A stretch of 64,000 nucleotides of DNA, from assembly GCF_003254465.1 (NCBI RefSeq), contig NZ_QDFI01000007.1, positions 1 to 64,000 of the forward strand, written 5' to 3'. Positions 17,057 through 26,399 of this stretch are shown here, piece by piece (the stretch's first letter is position 1; the number at the start of each line of letters is the position of its first letter). The position numbers and the translations under genes are program-made. Source of the DNA: Meridianimarinicoccus zhengii (GTDB lineage: Bacteria > Pseudomonadota > Alphaproteobacteria > Rhodobacterales > Rhodobacteraceae). A model generated the notes under the pieces. The model worked only from the letters and a program-made list of their open reading frames with translations, had not been told where the DNA came from and made no database searches.

Positions 17057-17473
17057 ATGAGCTTTACACGACGCGAGACGATGGTTCTCGGCGCCGGGGC
17101 CGCAATGGCAGGGTTCCTGCCGATGACGGTCAACGCGGCGGCGGACGACGCAATTGCAGCCTTCACCGGCGGCGCTTCCGTGACTGAGGGCGGGGTCGAT
17201 CTGATCGCACCGGAAATCGCCGAGAACGGCAACACCGTGCCCATCCAGGTTGGCGCCGAGGGCGCGGTGGCCATCATGCTTCTGGCCACGGGTAACCCGA
17301 CGCCGGGTGTCGCCACCTTCAGCTTCGGCGATCTGGCCGGCGCGCACATGGCCTCCACACGTATCCGCCTCGCCGGCACGCAGGACGTGGTGGCGGTGGC
17401 GAAGATGGCCGATGGCAGCTTCAAGCAGGCCAGCGCTAACGTCAAAGTCACAATCGGCGGCTGCGGCGGCTGA
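17057..17473 (+). CDS. soxY: SoxY, sulfur-carrier subunit
   Basis: A 138-residue carrier protein. The N-terminus has a twin-arginine-like motif (FTRRETMVLG) with a hydrophobic stretch ending at NAAAD. The chain ends in Gly-Gly-Cys-Gly-Gly, the flexible arm whose Cys136 covalently carries thiosulfate-derived intermediates. It forms a heterodimer with SoxZ, encoded 17 bases downstream. Confidence 0.95.
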   Translation: MSFTRRETMVLGAGAAMAGFLPMTVNAAADDAIAAFTGGASVTEGGVDLIAPEIAENGNTVPIQVGAEGAVAIMLLATGNPTPGVATFSFGDLAGAHMASTRIRLAGTQDVVAVAKMADGSFKQASANVKVTIGGCGG

Positions 17474-17490
17474 GTTCAGGAGAAAATCAC

Positions 17491-17820
17491 ATGGCAGACA
17501 ACGTCAAACCCCGCGTCAAGGTGCCCCGTTCGGCGGCGGCGGGCGAAACCATCGTCATCAAGACGCTCATCAGCCACCCGATGGAAAGCGGCCAGCGCAA
17601 GGACAGCGACGGCAACACCATCCCGCGGTCGATCATCAACCGCTTCACCTGCGAGTTCAACGGAACCATGGTGATGGACGCCAAGCTGGAACCGGCCGTG
17701 TCCACCAACCCGTTCATCGAATTCGAGGCCGTGGTGCCCGAAGCGGGCGAATTCACCTTCACCTGGTACGATGACGACGGGTCCGTCTACACGGACACCC
17801 AATCCATCGCGATCGGCTGA
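17491..17820 (+). CDS. soxZ: SoxZ, sulfur-carrier partner
   Basis: A 109-residue Ig-like protein without a signal peptide, as expected since SoxZ is exported bound to Tat-dependent SoxY. Family motifs include IKTLISHPMESGQRKDSDG, PRSIINRFTC and FTFTWYDDDG. SoxYZ is the substrate scaffold for SoxXA, SoxB and SoxCD. Confidence 0.96.
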   Translation: MADNVKPRVKVPRSAAAGETIVIKTLISHPMESGQRKDSDGNTIPRSIINRFTCEFNGTMVMDAKLEPAVSTNPFIEFEAVVPEAGEFTFTWYDDDGSVYTDTQSIAIG

Positions 17821-17845
17821 GCAATTGAATCTAGGGAGGAATTCG

Positions 17846-18697
17846 ATGGCCAAGCTGACCGTGACCACCGCCATCGCCGCGTGCGCCCTCATGGGCGGCG
17901 CTGTGGCGGCATCGGCGGACGAGAACGCCACGCTCATCGTGAACGGCGAGATCGAGATGGTGACCCGCACCGCGGCACCAGATCATGTGCCGCTGGGGGA
18001 AATACGCTCGGGCTGGACCTTCCGCACCGGCGAGACGCAAGCGCTCCAGATGGACGATTTCGACAACCCCGGCATGATCTTCGTCGATCAGGCCATCGAC
18101 GCCTGGAACACGGTGGAGGGCAGCGCCGAAAAGTCCTGCGCATCGTGCCACGAGGATGTCGAGACCTCGATGGAAGGGGTCCGCGCCGTCTATCCCAAGT
18201 GGAACGAAGACGCGGGTGAACTGCGCACGCTGGCCATGCAGATCAACGACTGCCGCGAATCCCAGATGGGGGCGGAACCCTACGGGTACACCAGCGCGGA
18301 CATGACCGCGATGGAGGCGTTGATCTCGGTGCAGTCGCGCGGCATGCCGGTGAACGTGGCGATCGACGGGCCTGCCGCCCCCTATTGGGAGATGGGCAAG
18401 GAGATCTACTACACCCGGTACGGCCAGTTGGAACTGTCCTGCGCGAATTGCCACGAGGACAATTACGACAACATGATCCGGGCCGACCACCTGAGCCAAG
18501 GCCAGATCAACGGCTTTCCGACCTACCGGTTGAAGAACGCCAAGCTGAACCAAGTGCAGGACCGGTTCAAAGGCTGCGTGCGCGATACCCGTGGCGAGAC
18601 CTTCTCCCCCGGCGGCCCCGAGTTCATCGCGCTCGAACTGTATGTCGCGTCGCGCGGCAACGGCCTGTCGGTCGAGGGCCCGTCGGTCCGTAACTGA
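17846..18697 (+). CDS. soxA: SoxA, diheme-type cytochrome c
   Basis: A 283-residue catalytic subunit of SoxXA. A signal peptide ends near ASAD. There are two heme motifs, Cys98-x2-Cys101-His102 and Cys199-x2-Cys202-His203, with Cys136 placed to ligate the first heme. Cys244 in KGCVRDTRGE is the conserved active-site cysteine found as a persulfide in the family. Presence of both motifs places it in the diheme SoxA group. Start at 17846 after GGGAGGA. Confidence 0.94.
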   Translation: MAKLTVTTAIAACALMGGAVAASADENATLIVNGEIEMVTRTAAPDHVPLGEIRSGWTFRTGETQALQMDDFDNPGMIFVDQAIDAWNTVEGSAEKSCASCHEDVETSMEGVRAVYPKWNEDAGELRTLAMQINDCRESQMGAEPYGYTSADMTAMEALISVQSRGMPVNVAIDGPAAPYWEMGKEIYYTRYGQLELSCANCHEDNYDNMIRADHLSQGQINGFPTYRLKNAKLNQVQDRFKGCVRDTRGETFSPGGPEFIALELYVASRGNGLSVEGPSVRN

Positions 18698-18792
18698 CCG
18701 GACCCGCCTGAAATGTCCATCCGGACCCAGCCCCTTCCGCCCCGTGCGTGGGAGGGGAACAGTCCCTGCATGACCAACGGAGACCCACGCGC

Positions 18793-20490
18793 ATGATATC
18801 CCGCCGCGATTTTCTACAGACCACCATGGCGGCATCGGCGATTGTCGGCGCGTCCGGCTTCGGCAACTGGGCCCGGCTTGCCGCCCAGCAGAGCCTGACA
18901 CAGGACCAGCTTCTGGACTTCGACACGTTCGGCAACGTGACGCTGATCCACATCACCGACATTCACGCGCAACTGAAGCCGATCTTCTTCCGCGAGCCCG
19001 AGATCAACCTTGGCGTGGGCGACGCAGCGGGCAAGGTGCCGCACATCACCGGCGCGGATTTCCGGCGGCTCTACGGCATCGAAGACGGAAGCCCCAGCCA
19101 CTATGCGCTGACCTATGACGACTTCTCGGCGCTGGCGCAGACCTATGGGCGCGTCGGCGGGATCGACCGCTGCGCCACGGTCATCAACGCGATCCGCGCG
19201 GACCGGCCCGACGCGCTGCTGCTCGATGGCGGCGACACGTGGCACGGCAGCTATACCTGCTACCACACCGCTGGGCAGGACGTGGTCAACGTCATGAACG
19301 CGCTAAAGCCCGACGCGATGACCTTCCATTGGGAATTCACGCTCGGGTCCGACCGGGTGCGCGAAATCGTGGGCGGCCTGCCCTTCGCGGCGCTCGGCCA
19401 GAATATCTTCGACGCGGAATGGGACGAACCGGCCGAGGATTTCGCGCCCTACCAGATATTCGAACGCGGCGGCGTGAATATCGCCGTGATCGGGCAGGCC
19501 TTCCCCTACATGCCCATCGCCAACCCCGGCTGGATGTTCCCAGAATACAGCTTCGGCATCCGCGACCAGCGCATGCAAGAAATGGTGGACGAGGTCCGCG
19601 CTGCCGGCGCCGATCTGGTCGTGTGCCTGTCGCATAACGGCTTCGACGTGGACCGCAAGATGGCGAGCCGCGTCACCGGCATCGACGTGATCCTGACCGG
19701 CCACACACATGACGCGCTGCCCGAGCCGGTACTGGTGGGCGACACGATCCTGATCGCGTCCGGGTCCAACGGCAAGTTCATCAGCCGCGTTGATCTCGAC
19801 GTGCGGGACGGGCGGATGATGGGATTCCGCCACAAGCTTATCCCGATCTTTTCCGACGTGATCGCGCCCGACCCGGAGGTCGCGGCCGTGATCGACGAAC
19901 AGCGCGCGCCATTCGCCGACCAACTGGCGGAGGTGATCGGCCAGACCGACAGTCTTCTGTACCGGCGCGGCAATTTCAACGGCACCTGGGACGACCTGAT
20001 CTGCGAGGCACTGATATCGGAACGCGAGGCGGATATCGCCATGTCGCCCGGCGTGCGCTGGGGACCGTCGATCCTGCCGGGGCAGGACATCACCCGCGAA
20101 GACATCTGGAACGTGACCTCGATGACCTATCCCAACGCCTATCGCACGGAGATGACGGGGGAGTTCATCCACACGATCCTCGAAGACGTGGGCGACAACC
20201 TGTTCAACCCGGACCCCTATTACCAGCAGGGCGGCGACATGGTGCGCATCGGCGGCATGGGCTACCGAATCGACGTGAGCAAGCCCATGGGCAGCCGGAT
20301 CAGCGACATGACGCTGTTGAAAACCGGCGAAGCGATCGACCCGGCCAAGACATACGTGGTCGCGGGCTGGGCCAGCGTGAACGAAGGCACCGAAGGTCCG
20401 CCGATCTGGGACGTGGTCGAAAACCACATTCGCAAGATGGGCACCATCAGCCTGACCCCGAACACCAGCGTGCAAGTGACCGGCGCCTGA
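18793..20490 (+). CDS. soxB: SoxB, thiosulfohydrolase
   Basis: A 565-residue periplasmic dimanganese hydrolase that releases sulfate from SoxY-bound S-sulfonate. A Tat signal (SRRDFLQ) opens the protein. Metal-site motifs of the 5'-nucleotidase-like fold are HITDIHAQLKP, LDGGDTWHGS, MTFHWEFTLG, LSHNGFDVD and LTGHTHD. Length is typical. It begins 95 bases after soxA. Confidence 0.97.
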   Translation: MISRRDFLQTTMAASAIVGASGFGNWARLAAQQSLTQDQLLDFDTFGNVTLIHITDIHAQLKPIFFREPEINLGVGDAAGKVPHITGADFRRLYGIEDGSPSHYALTYDDFSALAQTYGRVGGIDRCATVINAIRADRPDALLLDGGDTWHGSYTCYHTAGQDVVNVMNALKPDAMTFHWEFTLGSDRVREIVGGLPFAALGQNIFDAEWDEPAEDFAPYQIFERGGVNIAVIGQAFPYMPIANPGWMFPEYSFGIRDQRMQEMVDEVRAAGADLVVCLSHNGFDVDRKMASRVTGIDVILTGHTHDALPEPVLVGDTILIASGSNGKFISRVDLDVRDGRMMGFRHKLIPIFSDVIAPDPEVAAVIDEQRAPFADQLAEVIGQTDSLLYRRGNFNGTWDDLICEALISEREADIAMSPGVRWGPSILPGQDITREDIWNVTSMTYPNAYRTEMTGEFIHTILEDVGDNLFNPDPYYQQGGDMVRIGGMGYRIDVSKPMGSRISDMTLLKTGEAIDPAKTYVVAGWASVNEGTEGPPIWDVVENHIRKMGTISLTPNTSVQVTGA

Positions 20491-20524
20491 CCGCAGGTGG
20501 CCGATGCAAAGGAGGCATCATTCG

Positions 20525-21796
20525 ATGAGCGGAATTTTCAAGGGCATGAAGCCTTCGCGCCGGGCGTTCCTACGCGGGGCCGCGGCGGCGGGCGTCGGGG
20601 CGGCCTCCGGTGGGGTCGCGGCGCGGGCGGCACAGGACCCGGCCTTCGACGGGTTGCAGCCGTGGATGCAGCAACTGGGCGATCCGGTTGATGCGGCCCC
20701 CTACGGGATGCCGTCCGAGTTCGAGGCGCATGTCCAGCGCAAGACGGTCTACTGGCTGACCGCCGATCCGATCAGTTCCATCAACTTCACGCCGCTGCAT
20801 GAACTGGACGGGATCATCACCCCGAACGGGCTGTGTTTCGAACGGCACCACGGCGGTGCCGCCCATGTGGACCCTGCCCTGCACCGGCTGATGATCAACG
20901 GGCTCGTGGACCGCGAGCTTGTGTTCACCATGGAGGATCTCAAGCGGTTCCCGCGGGAAAACCACGTCTACTTCCTGGAATGTGCGGCGAATTCGGGCAT
21001 GGAATGGCGCGGGGCGCAGCTCAACGGCTGCCAGTTCACCCACGGCATGATCCACAACGTGATGTATACCGGCATCCCGCTCAAGCTGTTGTTGCAGGAA
21101 GCGGGCGTGCAGACCGCGGGCAAGTGGATCCTTGCCGAAGGGGCGGATGCGTCGGGGATGACCCGGTCGATCCCCATCGAGAAGGCGCTGGACGATTGCC
21201 TCGTCGCCTTCAAGATGAACGGCGAGGCGCTGCGTGTCGAACAGGGCTATCCCCTGCGGCTGGTCGTGCCCGGCTGGGAAGGCAACATGTGGGTCAAATG
21301 GCTCCGCCGGATCGAGGTGGGCGACGCGCCCTGGCACCACCGCGAGGAAACCAGCAAGTACACCGACCTTCTGGCCGACGGGAACGCGCGCCGCTTCACC
21401 TGGGAGATGGACGCGAAATCGGTCATCACTAACCCCAGCCCGCAGGCACCGATCACCCATAGCAAAGGCCCCACGGTCATCACCGGGCTCGCGTGGTCCG
21501 GGCGCGGCACGATCCCGCGGGTGGACGTGACCATCGACGGCGGCAAGAACTGGTACAAGGCGCGCATGTCCGGCCCGTCGCTGACGAAGTCGATGCACCG
21601 CTTCTATTTCGATTTCGACTGGGATGGCAAACCGCTGCTGCTGCAAAGCCGGGCCCACGACAGCACGGGCTATGTCCAGCCTACCAAGGACCAGTTGCGC
21701 GCCGTGCGCGGCGAAAATTCGATCTATCACAACAACGGCATCCAGACCTGGCATGTCAACGAAAAGGGCGAGGCCGAGAATGTCGAGATTTCCTGA
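20525..21796 (+). CDS. soxC: SoxC, molybdenum sulfane dehydrogenase subunit
   Basis: A 423-residue molybdoprotein of the sulfite-oxidase fold that, with SoxD, oxidises the SoxY-bound sulfane sulfur. The Tat signal is SRRAFLRG. Cys153 in YFLECAANSG is the Mo ligand and the dimerisation domain follows after residue about 300. AAGGAGG lies ten bases before the ATG at 20525. The 3' end overlaps soxD. Confidence 0.95.
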   Translation: MSGIFKGMKPSRRAFLRGAAAAGVGAASGGVAARAAQDPAFDGLQPWMQQLGDPVDAAPYGMPSEFEAHVQRKTVYWLTADPISSINFTPLHELDGIITPNGLCFERHHGGAAHVDPALHRLMINGLVDRELVFTMEDLKRFPRENHVYFLECAANSGMEWRGAQLNGCQFTHGMIHNVMYTGIPLKLLLQEAGVQTAGKWILAEGADASGMTRSIPIEKALDDCLVAFKMNGEALRVEQGYPLRLVVPGWEGNMWVKWLRRIEVGDAPWHHREETSKYTDLLADGNARRFTWEMDAKSVITNPSPQAPITHSKGPTVITGLAWSGRGTIPRVDVTIDGGKNWYKARMSGPSLTKSMHRFYFDFDWDGKPLLLQSRAHDSTGYVQPTKDQLRAVRGENSIYHNNGIQTWHVNEKGEAENVEIS

Positions 21797-22478
21797 CCCC
21801 CGCATGATCCGCGGCTCGCTGGGCGCCTTCGTCGTTGCAGCGCTCGCCCTGCCCGCGCTGGCCGAGGATGCCGGACAGTTTCCCGAAGGCGGCTTCGGTC
21901 TGGGCCGCGAAGCGACGCCCGATGAAATTGCGCTGTGGGACATCGACATTCGCCCCGATGGCAAGGGCCTGCCCGCAGGCTCCGGCAGCGTCGAGGCTGG
22001 CGAGGAAATCTGGACCTACGAATGCGCCCATTGTCATGGTGATTTCGCCGAAGGCATCGACCGCTGGCCGGTGCTGGCAGGCGGCGAAGGCACGCTTGCG
22101 AACGACCGGCCTGTCAAGACCATCGGGTCCTACTGGCCGTACCTGTCGACGGTGTACGACTACGTCTACCGCGCGATGCCCTTCGGCTATTCGCAATCGC
22201 TCAGCGCGGACGACATCTATGCCATCACGGCCTACCTGCTCTACTCCAACTACATCGTCGAAGACGATTTCGTCCTCAGCCGCGAGAACTTCACCGAGGT
22301 GCGCCTGCCCAACGAAGACGGCTTCTTCATGGACGACCGGGCGGAGACGGAGCTGCCCGTCTTCATCGGCGAGCCCTGCATGACGGATTGCAAGGACAGC
22401 GTGGAAATCACAGCGCGTGCGGTGATCCTCGACGTGACGCCAGAGGATGGCGGCGAAGGCGGCGGCAGCATAGACTGA
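21780..22478 (+). CDS. soxD: SoxD, short monoheme form
   Basis: A 232-residue cytochrome c partner of SoxC. A signal peptide ends near LAED (residue 30). The single heme motif is Cys82-x2-Cys85-His86 (ECAHCHGD). The protein ends soon after EPCMTDCKDSVEI, whereas Paracoccus-type SoxD is about 380 residues and carries a second C-terminal cytochrome domain. The start overlaps soxC by 17 bases; an ATG at 21804 is the alternative. No continuation of the missing domain is visible directly after the stop. Confidence 0.9.
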   Translation: MSRFPDPRMIRGSLGAFVVAALALPALAEDAGQFPEGGFGLGREATPDEIALWDIDIRPDGKGLPAGSGSVEAGEEIWTYECAHCHGDFAEGIDRWPVLAGGEGTLANDRPVKTIGSYWPYLSTVYDYVYRAMPFGYSQSLSADDIYAITAYLLYSNYIVEDDFVLSRENFTEVRLPNEDGFFMDDRAETELPVFIGEPCMTDCKDSVEITARAVILDVTPEDGGEGGGSID

Positions 22479-22490
22479 ACCTGCCGCCCC

Positions 22491-22555
22491 GGCCCTGCCC
22501 GCCTCTGCCGGGCGGGGCCGCAGCGGACCGGGCATCCCTCCCGTTGCCCGGTCCG
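22491..22555 (+). repeat. Two tandem stem-loops between soxD and soxE
   Basis: Hairpin one pairs GGCCCTGCCCG (22491-22501) with CGGGCGGGGCC (22509-22519) with one T-G wobble. Hairpin two pairs CGGACCGGGC (22524-22533) perfectly with GCCCGGTCCG (22546-22555). No T-run follows, so they look like mRNA-stabilising or attenuating structures that separate soxD from soxE-soxF. Confidence 0.65.
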
Positions 22556-22594
22556 ACCAGATGCAAGGAGGAACGACACGCTTTGGAGGAGGCC

Positions 22595-23371
22595 ATGACG
22601 TTCTTGCCCACTACGCACCGCCGCCGCATTGCAGGCCGCGCCACACGGTCCGTCCGGACCCTGTGCGCGGCCTTTTTGATCGTGGTTGCCAGCGGCCCGG
22701 CGCTGGCGCAATCCGCCGATGACGGGCTTGCGGGCGGCGATGCGGACCGGGGTGCGGAGCTTTTCCAGGAGTGCAGTGGCTGCCACGAGGTCGGCCCCGA
22801 CGCCCGCAACCGCATCGGCCCTCATCTCAACAGGGTGTTCGACCGCCGCGCCGGCAGCATCGACGGCTTCGCCTATTCCAAGGGCATGGACCGGATGGGC
22901 GCCGACGGGCTGACATGGGGGTACGAGACGCTCGACGCCTATATCGCCAATCCGCGCGCGCTCGTGTCGCGCACGCGCATGAGCTACCGCGGCATGGAAG
23001 ACCCCGCGGACCGGCGTGACCTGATGGCGTTCCTGCGTGCCTATTCCGCCGCCCCGTCGGACATCCCCGAAAGCCCGCCCACGGCATCGGATGCGGGCCA
23101 CGACCTCGACCCTGCGATTCTGGCGCTGGAGGGCGATCCGGCCTACGGTGAATACCTGTCCGGCGAGTGCATCACCTGTCACAGCGCGCAAGGCGCGGAC
23201 AGCGGGATCCCGTCGATCACGCAATGGCCGGAGGAGGATTTCGTGGTCGCTCTGCATGCATACAAGCAGAAACTGCGCCCGCATCAGGCGATGCAGATGA
23301 TCGCGGGCCGACTGAACGACGAGGAGATCGCGGCGCTGGCTGCATACTTCGCAACGCTTGCGCCGCGATAG
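22595..23371 (+). CDS. soxE: SoxE, two-domain diheme cytochrome c
   Basis: A 258-residue exported cytochrome c with a basic n-region and signal peptide ending near ALAQ (residue 39). Domain one (about 45-150) has Cys60-x2-Cys63-His64 and a class I cytochrome c550-like pattern (RNRIGPHLNRVF, SKGM). Domain two (about 175-258) has Cys192-x2-Cys195-His196 and an FccA-like tail. It is the likely electron acceptor for SoxF. GGAGGAGG precedes the ATG at 22595. Confidence 0.84.
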   Translation: MTFLPTTHRRRIAGRATRSVRTLCAAFLIVVASGPALAQSADDGLAGGDADRGAELFQECSGCHEVGPDARNRIGPHLNRVFDRRAGSIDGFAYSKGMDRMGADGLTWGYETLDAYIANPRALVSRTRMSYRGMEDPADRRDLMAFLRAYSAAPSDIPESPPTASDAGHDLDPAILALEGDPAYGEYLSGECITCHSAQGADSGIPSITQWPEEDFVVALHAYKQKLRPHQAMQMIAGRLNDEEIAALAAYFATLAPR

Positions 23372-23407
23372 GCGCAGGCATCACCGTGTTTCGGGGAGGA
23401 GACACCA

Positions 23408-24670
23408 ATGACGCTATCAAGACGCCATTTCATCGGCACCACCATGGCCGCGGGGGCCGCGCTGTCGGCGCCCATGATCCGCGCACAGGCCACGCCGCGC
23501 GTCGTGGTCATCGGTGGCGGCGCGGGGGGCGCCACGGCCGCGCGCTACATCGCCAAGGACAGCGCTGGCGCCATAGACGTGACGCTGATCGAACCCACGC
23601 GCAGCTACTACACATGCTTCTTCTCGAACCTCTATCTCGGCGGCTTCCGCGAGATCGACTCGCTCGCCCATTCCTATGGCCGGCTGGCGTCGGATTACGG
23701 GATCAACGTCGTGCATGACTGGGCGACCGGCGTGGACCGGGACGCGCGGACCGTGGCGCTGGCGGGTGGGGGCGCGGTGCCCTATGATCGGCTGATTATC
23801 GCGCCGGGCATCGATTTCGTGGATGGATCCGTGCCCGGCTGGTCGCTGGCGGCACAGAATGCCATGCCCCACGCTTACAAGGGCGGCTCGCAGACCGAAC
23901 TGCTGAAGGCGCAGGTCGCGGCGATGCCTGAAGGCGGCACCTTCGTGATGGTCGCCCCGCCCAACCCCTATCGTTGCCCTCCGGGGCCTTATGAACGCGT
24001 GTCGATGATCGCGCACTACCTGCGCGAGAACAATCCGACCGCGAAGATCATCGTGGCAGATCCCAAATCCGCCTTCTCCAAGATGGCGCTGTTCCAGGAA
24101 GGCTGGAACGACAATTATCCCGGCATGGTCGACTGGATCGGCCCGGATTTCGGCGGCGCGAGTGTGGAGGTGCGTCCCGACAGCATGGAGGTCGTGATCG
24201 ACGGTCAGGCCGTGAAGGCCGACGCCGCCAACGTGATCCCCGGCATGAAGGCGGGCAACATCCTGGCCGCCGCGGCGCTGACCGACGGCGACTGGGCGCC
24301 CATCGTGCCCGCCACGATGCAGAGCCGCATGGACGAGAACATCCACATCCTGGGGGACTCCGCGGCGCAGGGCGACATGCCGAAATCGGGCTTCGCCGCC
24401 AACAGCCAGGCCAAGGTCGCAGCTATGGCCGTGCGCGGCGCGCTGACCGGCAGCCGCGTGTTCCCGGCAAAGTTCTCCAACACCTGCTGGTCGCTGATCG
24501 ACACCGACAACGGCGTGAAGGTCGGCGCGAGCTATACCGCGACGGACGAGAAGATCGCGTCGGTGGACAGCTTCATCAGCCAGACGGGTGAGACGGCAGA
24601 GTTGCGCGCCACGACCTACCGCGAAAGCCTTGGCTGGTACGATGCCATCGTTGCCGACATGTTCGGCTGA
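23408..24670 (+). CDS. soxF: SoxF, FAD sulfide dehydrogenase flavoprotein
   Basis: A 420-residue flavoprotein of the flavocytochrome c sulfide dehydrogenase family. It opens with a Tat signal (SRRHFIG) and has the FAD motif VVVIGGGAGG at 32-41. Cys190 (YRCPPGPYE) and Cys360 (NTCWSLID) correspond to the redox-active disulfide of FccB. It probably works with SoxE as a periplasmic sulfide-oxidising pair. GGGGAGGAG precedes the start. Confidence 0.92.
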   Translation: MTLSRRHFIGTTMAAGAALSAPMIRAQATPRVVVIGGGAGGATAARYIAKDSAGAIDVTLIEPTRSYYTCFFSNLYLGGFREIDSLAHSYGRLASDYGINVVHDWATGVDRDARTVALAGGGAVPYDRLIIAPGIDFVDGSVPGWSLAAQNAMPHAYKGGSQTELLKAQVAAMPEGGTFVMVAPPNPYRCPPGPYERVSMIAHYLRENNPTAKIIVADPKSAFSKMALFQEGWNDNYPGMVDWIGPDFGGASVEVRPDSMEVVIDGQAVKADAANVIPGMKAGNILAAAALTDGDWAPIVPATMQSRMDENIHILGDSAAQGDMPKSGFAANSQAKVAAMAVRGALTGSRVFPAKFSNTCWSLIDTDNGVKVGASYTATDEKIASVDSFISQTGETAELRATTYRESLGWYDAIVADMFG

Positions 24671-24732
24671 ACGTGCTGCGGCGCGCGGCAGTCCCGCCGC
24701 GCGTCGTTCCCCAAACCTGGAAGAGACCAGCC

Positions 24733-25173
24733 ATGACACGCTTGCTTTCCCTGATCCCCGCCCTTGTCGCAGCGTCCATGGCCGTGCCTGCAGCGGCGGA
24801 CGATGTGATGACCACCCCCTATGACGGCAGTTTCGACGATGCGACGCTCGCGGTGGAAACCGCCATCGTCGGGCGCGGGCTGGTCATCGATTATGTCAGC
24901 CATGTGGGCGAGATGCTGGCCCGCACCAAGGCCGATGTCGGCGGCGAAAAGGATCTGTTCGTCGAAGCCGACGTGTTCCTGTTCTGCTCCGCCGTCACGT
25001 CCCGCGCGGTGATGGAGGCCGACCTGCTGAATATCGCGCACTGCCCCTATGGCATCTTCGTCGCCGACATGGCGGGCGAGATCGTGATCGGCTATCGCAC
25101 GTATCCCGATGGCCCGATGCAGCAAGTTCAGACTCTGCTGGCAGACATCGTGGCCGAGGCTGCGGCGTTCTGA
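24733..25173 (+). CDS. Exported DUF302 protein
   Basis: A 146-residue protein with a signal peptide (about 1-23, ending AAADD) and a DUF302 domain including YVSHVGEML, FVEADVFLFC and NIAHCPYGIFV. Two cysteines lie in the conserved core. Its function is unknown. Its place between soxF and a SoxT-like transporter suggests a sulfur-related role, which is inference only. Confidence 0.78.
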   Translation: MTRLLSLIPALVAASMAVPAAADDVMTTPYDGSFDDATLAVETAIVGRGLVIDYVSHVGEMLARTKADVGGEKDLFVEADVFLFCSAVTSRAVMEADLLNIAHCPYGIFVADMAGEIVIGYRTYPDGPMQQVQTLLADIVAEAAAF

Positions 25174-25251
25174 CCTGCGGCGCTTGACGCAGGTCAAGCG
25201 CAGCCCGTCCGTCCTGCCCTAGGTTGCGCCATCCGCCGATGGAGGGACGCC

Positions 25252-26328
25252 ATGCTGGAATTTCTGCTCGACCGCTTCGGCGATCTGCGGGTGCTGTTCG
25301 CTCTCGGGTTGGGCGTGGGGCTGTTGTTCGGGGCGGCGGCGCAGCATTCGCGGTTCTGCCTGCGTGCGGCGACGGCGGAACTGGGATCAGGACATGCCGG
25401 GCCACGGCTGGGGGTCTGGCTGATCGTCTTCGCCACGGCGCTGCTGCTGACGCAGGGCGCGGTCGCTGTCGGTCTGCTCGACCCGAGCCAGTCGCGCCAG
25501 ATCAGCGGCGTGGGCAGTCTGTCGGGCGCGATCATCGGCGGATTGATGTTCGGCTGCGGCATGACCCTCGCGCGCGGCTGCGCGAGCCGGCTGCTGGTTC
25601 TGTCGGGTACGGGCAACATGCGCGCGCTCATCACCGGGCTGGTGCTGACGATCGTGGCGCAGGCGTCCTATCGCGGGGTGCTCGCCCCGGCGCGGGAATG
25701 GCTGTTCAATCTCTGGACGGTGCCTGGCGGGGCCGCACGCGACCTGCTGGCGGTCGCGGGCCTGTCGTGGCCCATGCTGCTCGCCGGCGGTGGGGCCATG
25801 CTGGGGGTCGGCATCGTGCTGGCACGACGCGGCGGGCTTGGCCGGTCACGGGTGGTCGCGGCCGGGCTTGTCGGTGCCGCCGTTGCGCTGGGATGGGTCG
25901 GCACCTTCACCATAGCGCAGATATCCTTTGACCCGGTCGCGGTGTCGTCGGTGACGTTCACCGGCCCATCCACCGACACGCTCATGGGTCTCATCAACGA
26001 ACGCGGCCTCACGCTCGGCTTCAACGTGGGGCTGGTACCGGGCGTTTTCCTCGGCGCCGCGGCGATGGCCCTGCGCGCGGGCGAGTTCCGGCTGGAACGG
26101 TTCGATGCCTCCACAGGGATGGAGCGCTACTTGGTCGGCGCAGTCCTGATGGGCTTCGGGTCCATGCTGGCGGGCGGCTGCGCCGTGGGTGCGGGCGTTT
26201 CGGGCGGCGCGGTTCTGGCGCTGACCGCATGGGTTGCGGTGGCCTGCATGTGGATCGGTGCGCTGGTGACGGGCTGGGTCATGGCACTGGCGCCGCGCAT
26301 CGGTACTGTCGCGCAGCGCCCCGCCTGA
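25252..26328 (+). CDS. soxT: SoxT-like YeeE/YedE sulfur transporter
   Basis: A 358-residue membrane protein with about nine or ten hydrophobic helices of the YeeE/YedE family (thiosulfate or sulfur-compound permeases). The two family signatures are present as FGCGMTLARGCASR near residue 100 and GGCAVGAGVSGGA near residue 305, with conserved cysteines. A further Cys lies in HSRFCLRAA. Downstream of soxF and DUF302, it closes the sox run. The gene name follows sox-cluster use. Confidence 0.85.
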   Translation: MLEFLLDRFGDLRVLFALGLGVGLLFGAAAQHSRFCLRAATAELGSGHAGPRLGVWLIVFATALLLTQGAVAVGLLDPSQSRQISGVGSLSGAIIGGLMFGCGMTLARGCASRLLVLSGTGNMRALITGLVLTIVAQASYRGVLAPAREWLFNLWTVPGGAARDLLAVAGLSWPMLLAGGGAMLGVGIVLARRGGLGRSRVVAAGLVGAAVALGWVGTFTIAQISFDPVAVSSVTFTGPSTDTLMGLINERGLTLGFNVGLVPGVFLGAAAMALRAGEFRLERFDASTGMERYLVGAVLMGFGSMLAGGCAVGAGVSGGAVLALTAWVAVACMWIGALVTGWVMALAPRIGTVAQRPA

Positions 26329-26399
26329 CCGGGCCGCGCGCCCTTGCGACCGGCGGCCACATCCCTTAGGTAGCCCCAAACCGAACCGAGGCTTCCCCC

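Noticed and set aside
21780-22595. Frameshift in soxD to explain its short length
   Set aside because: No cytochrome motif continues in any frame after the stop; the spacer is made of hairpins and a fresh signal peptide starts SoxE.
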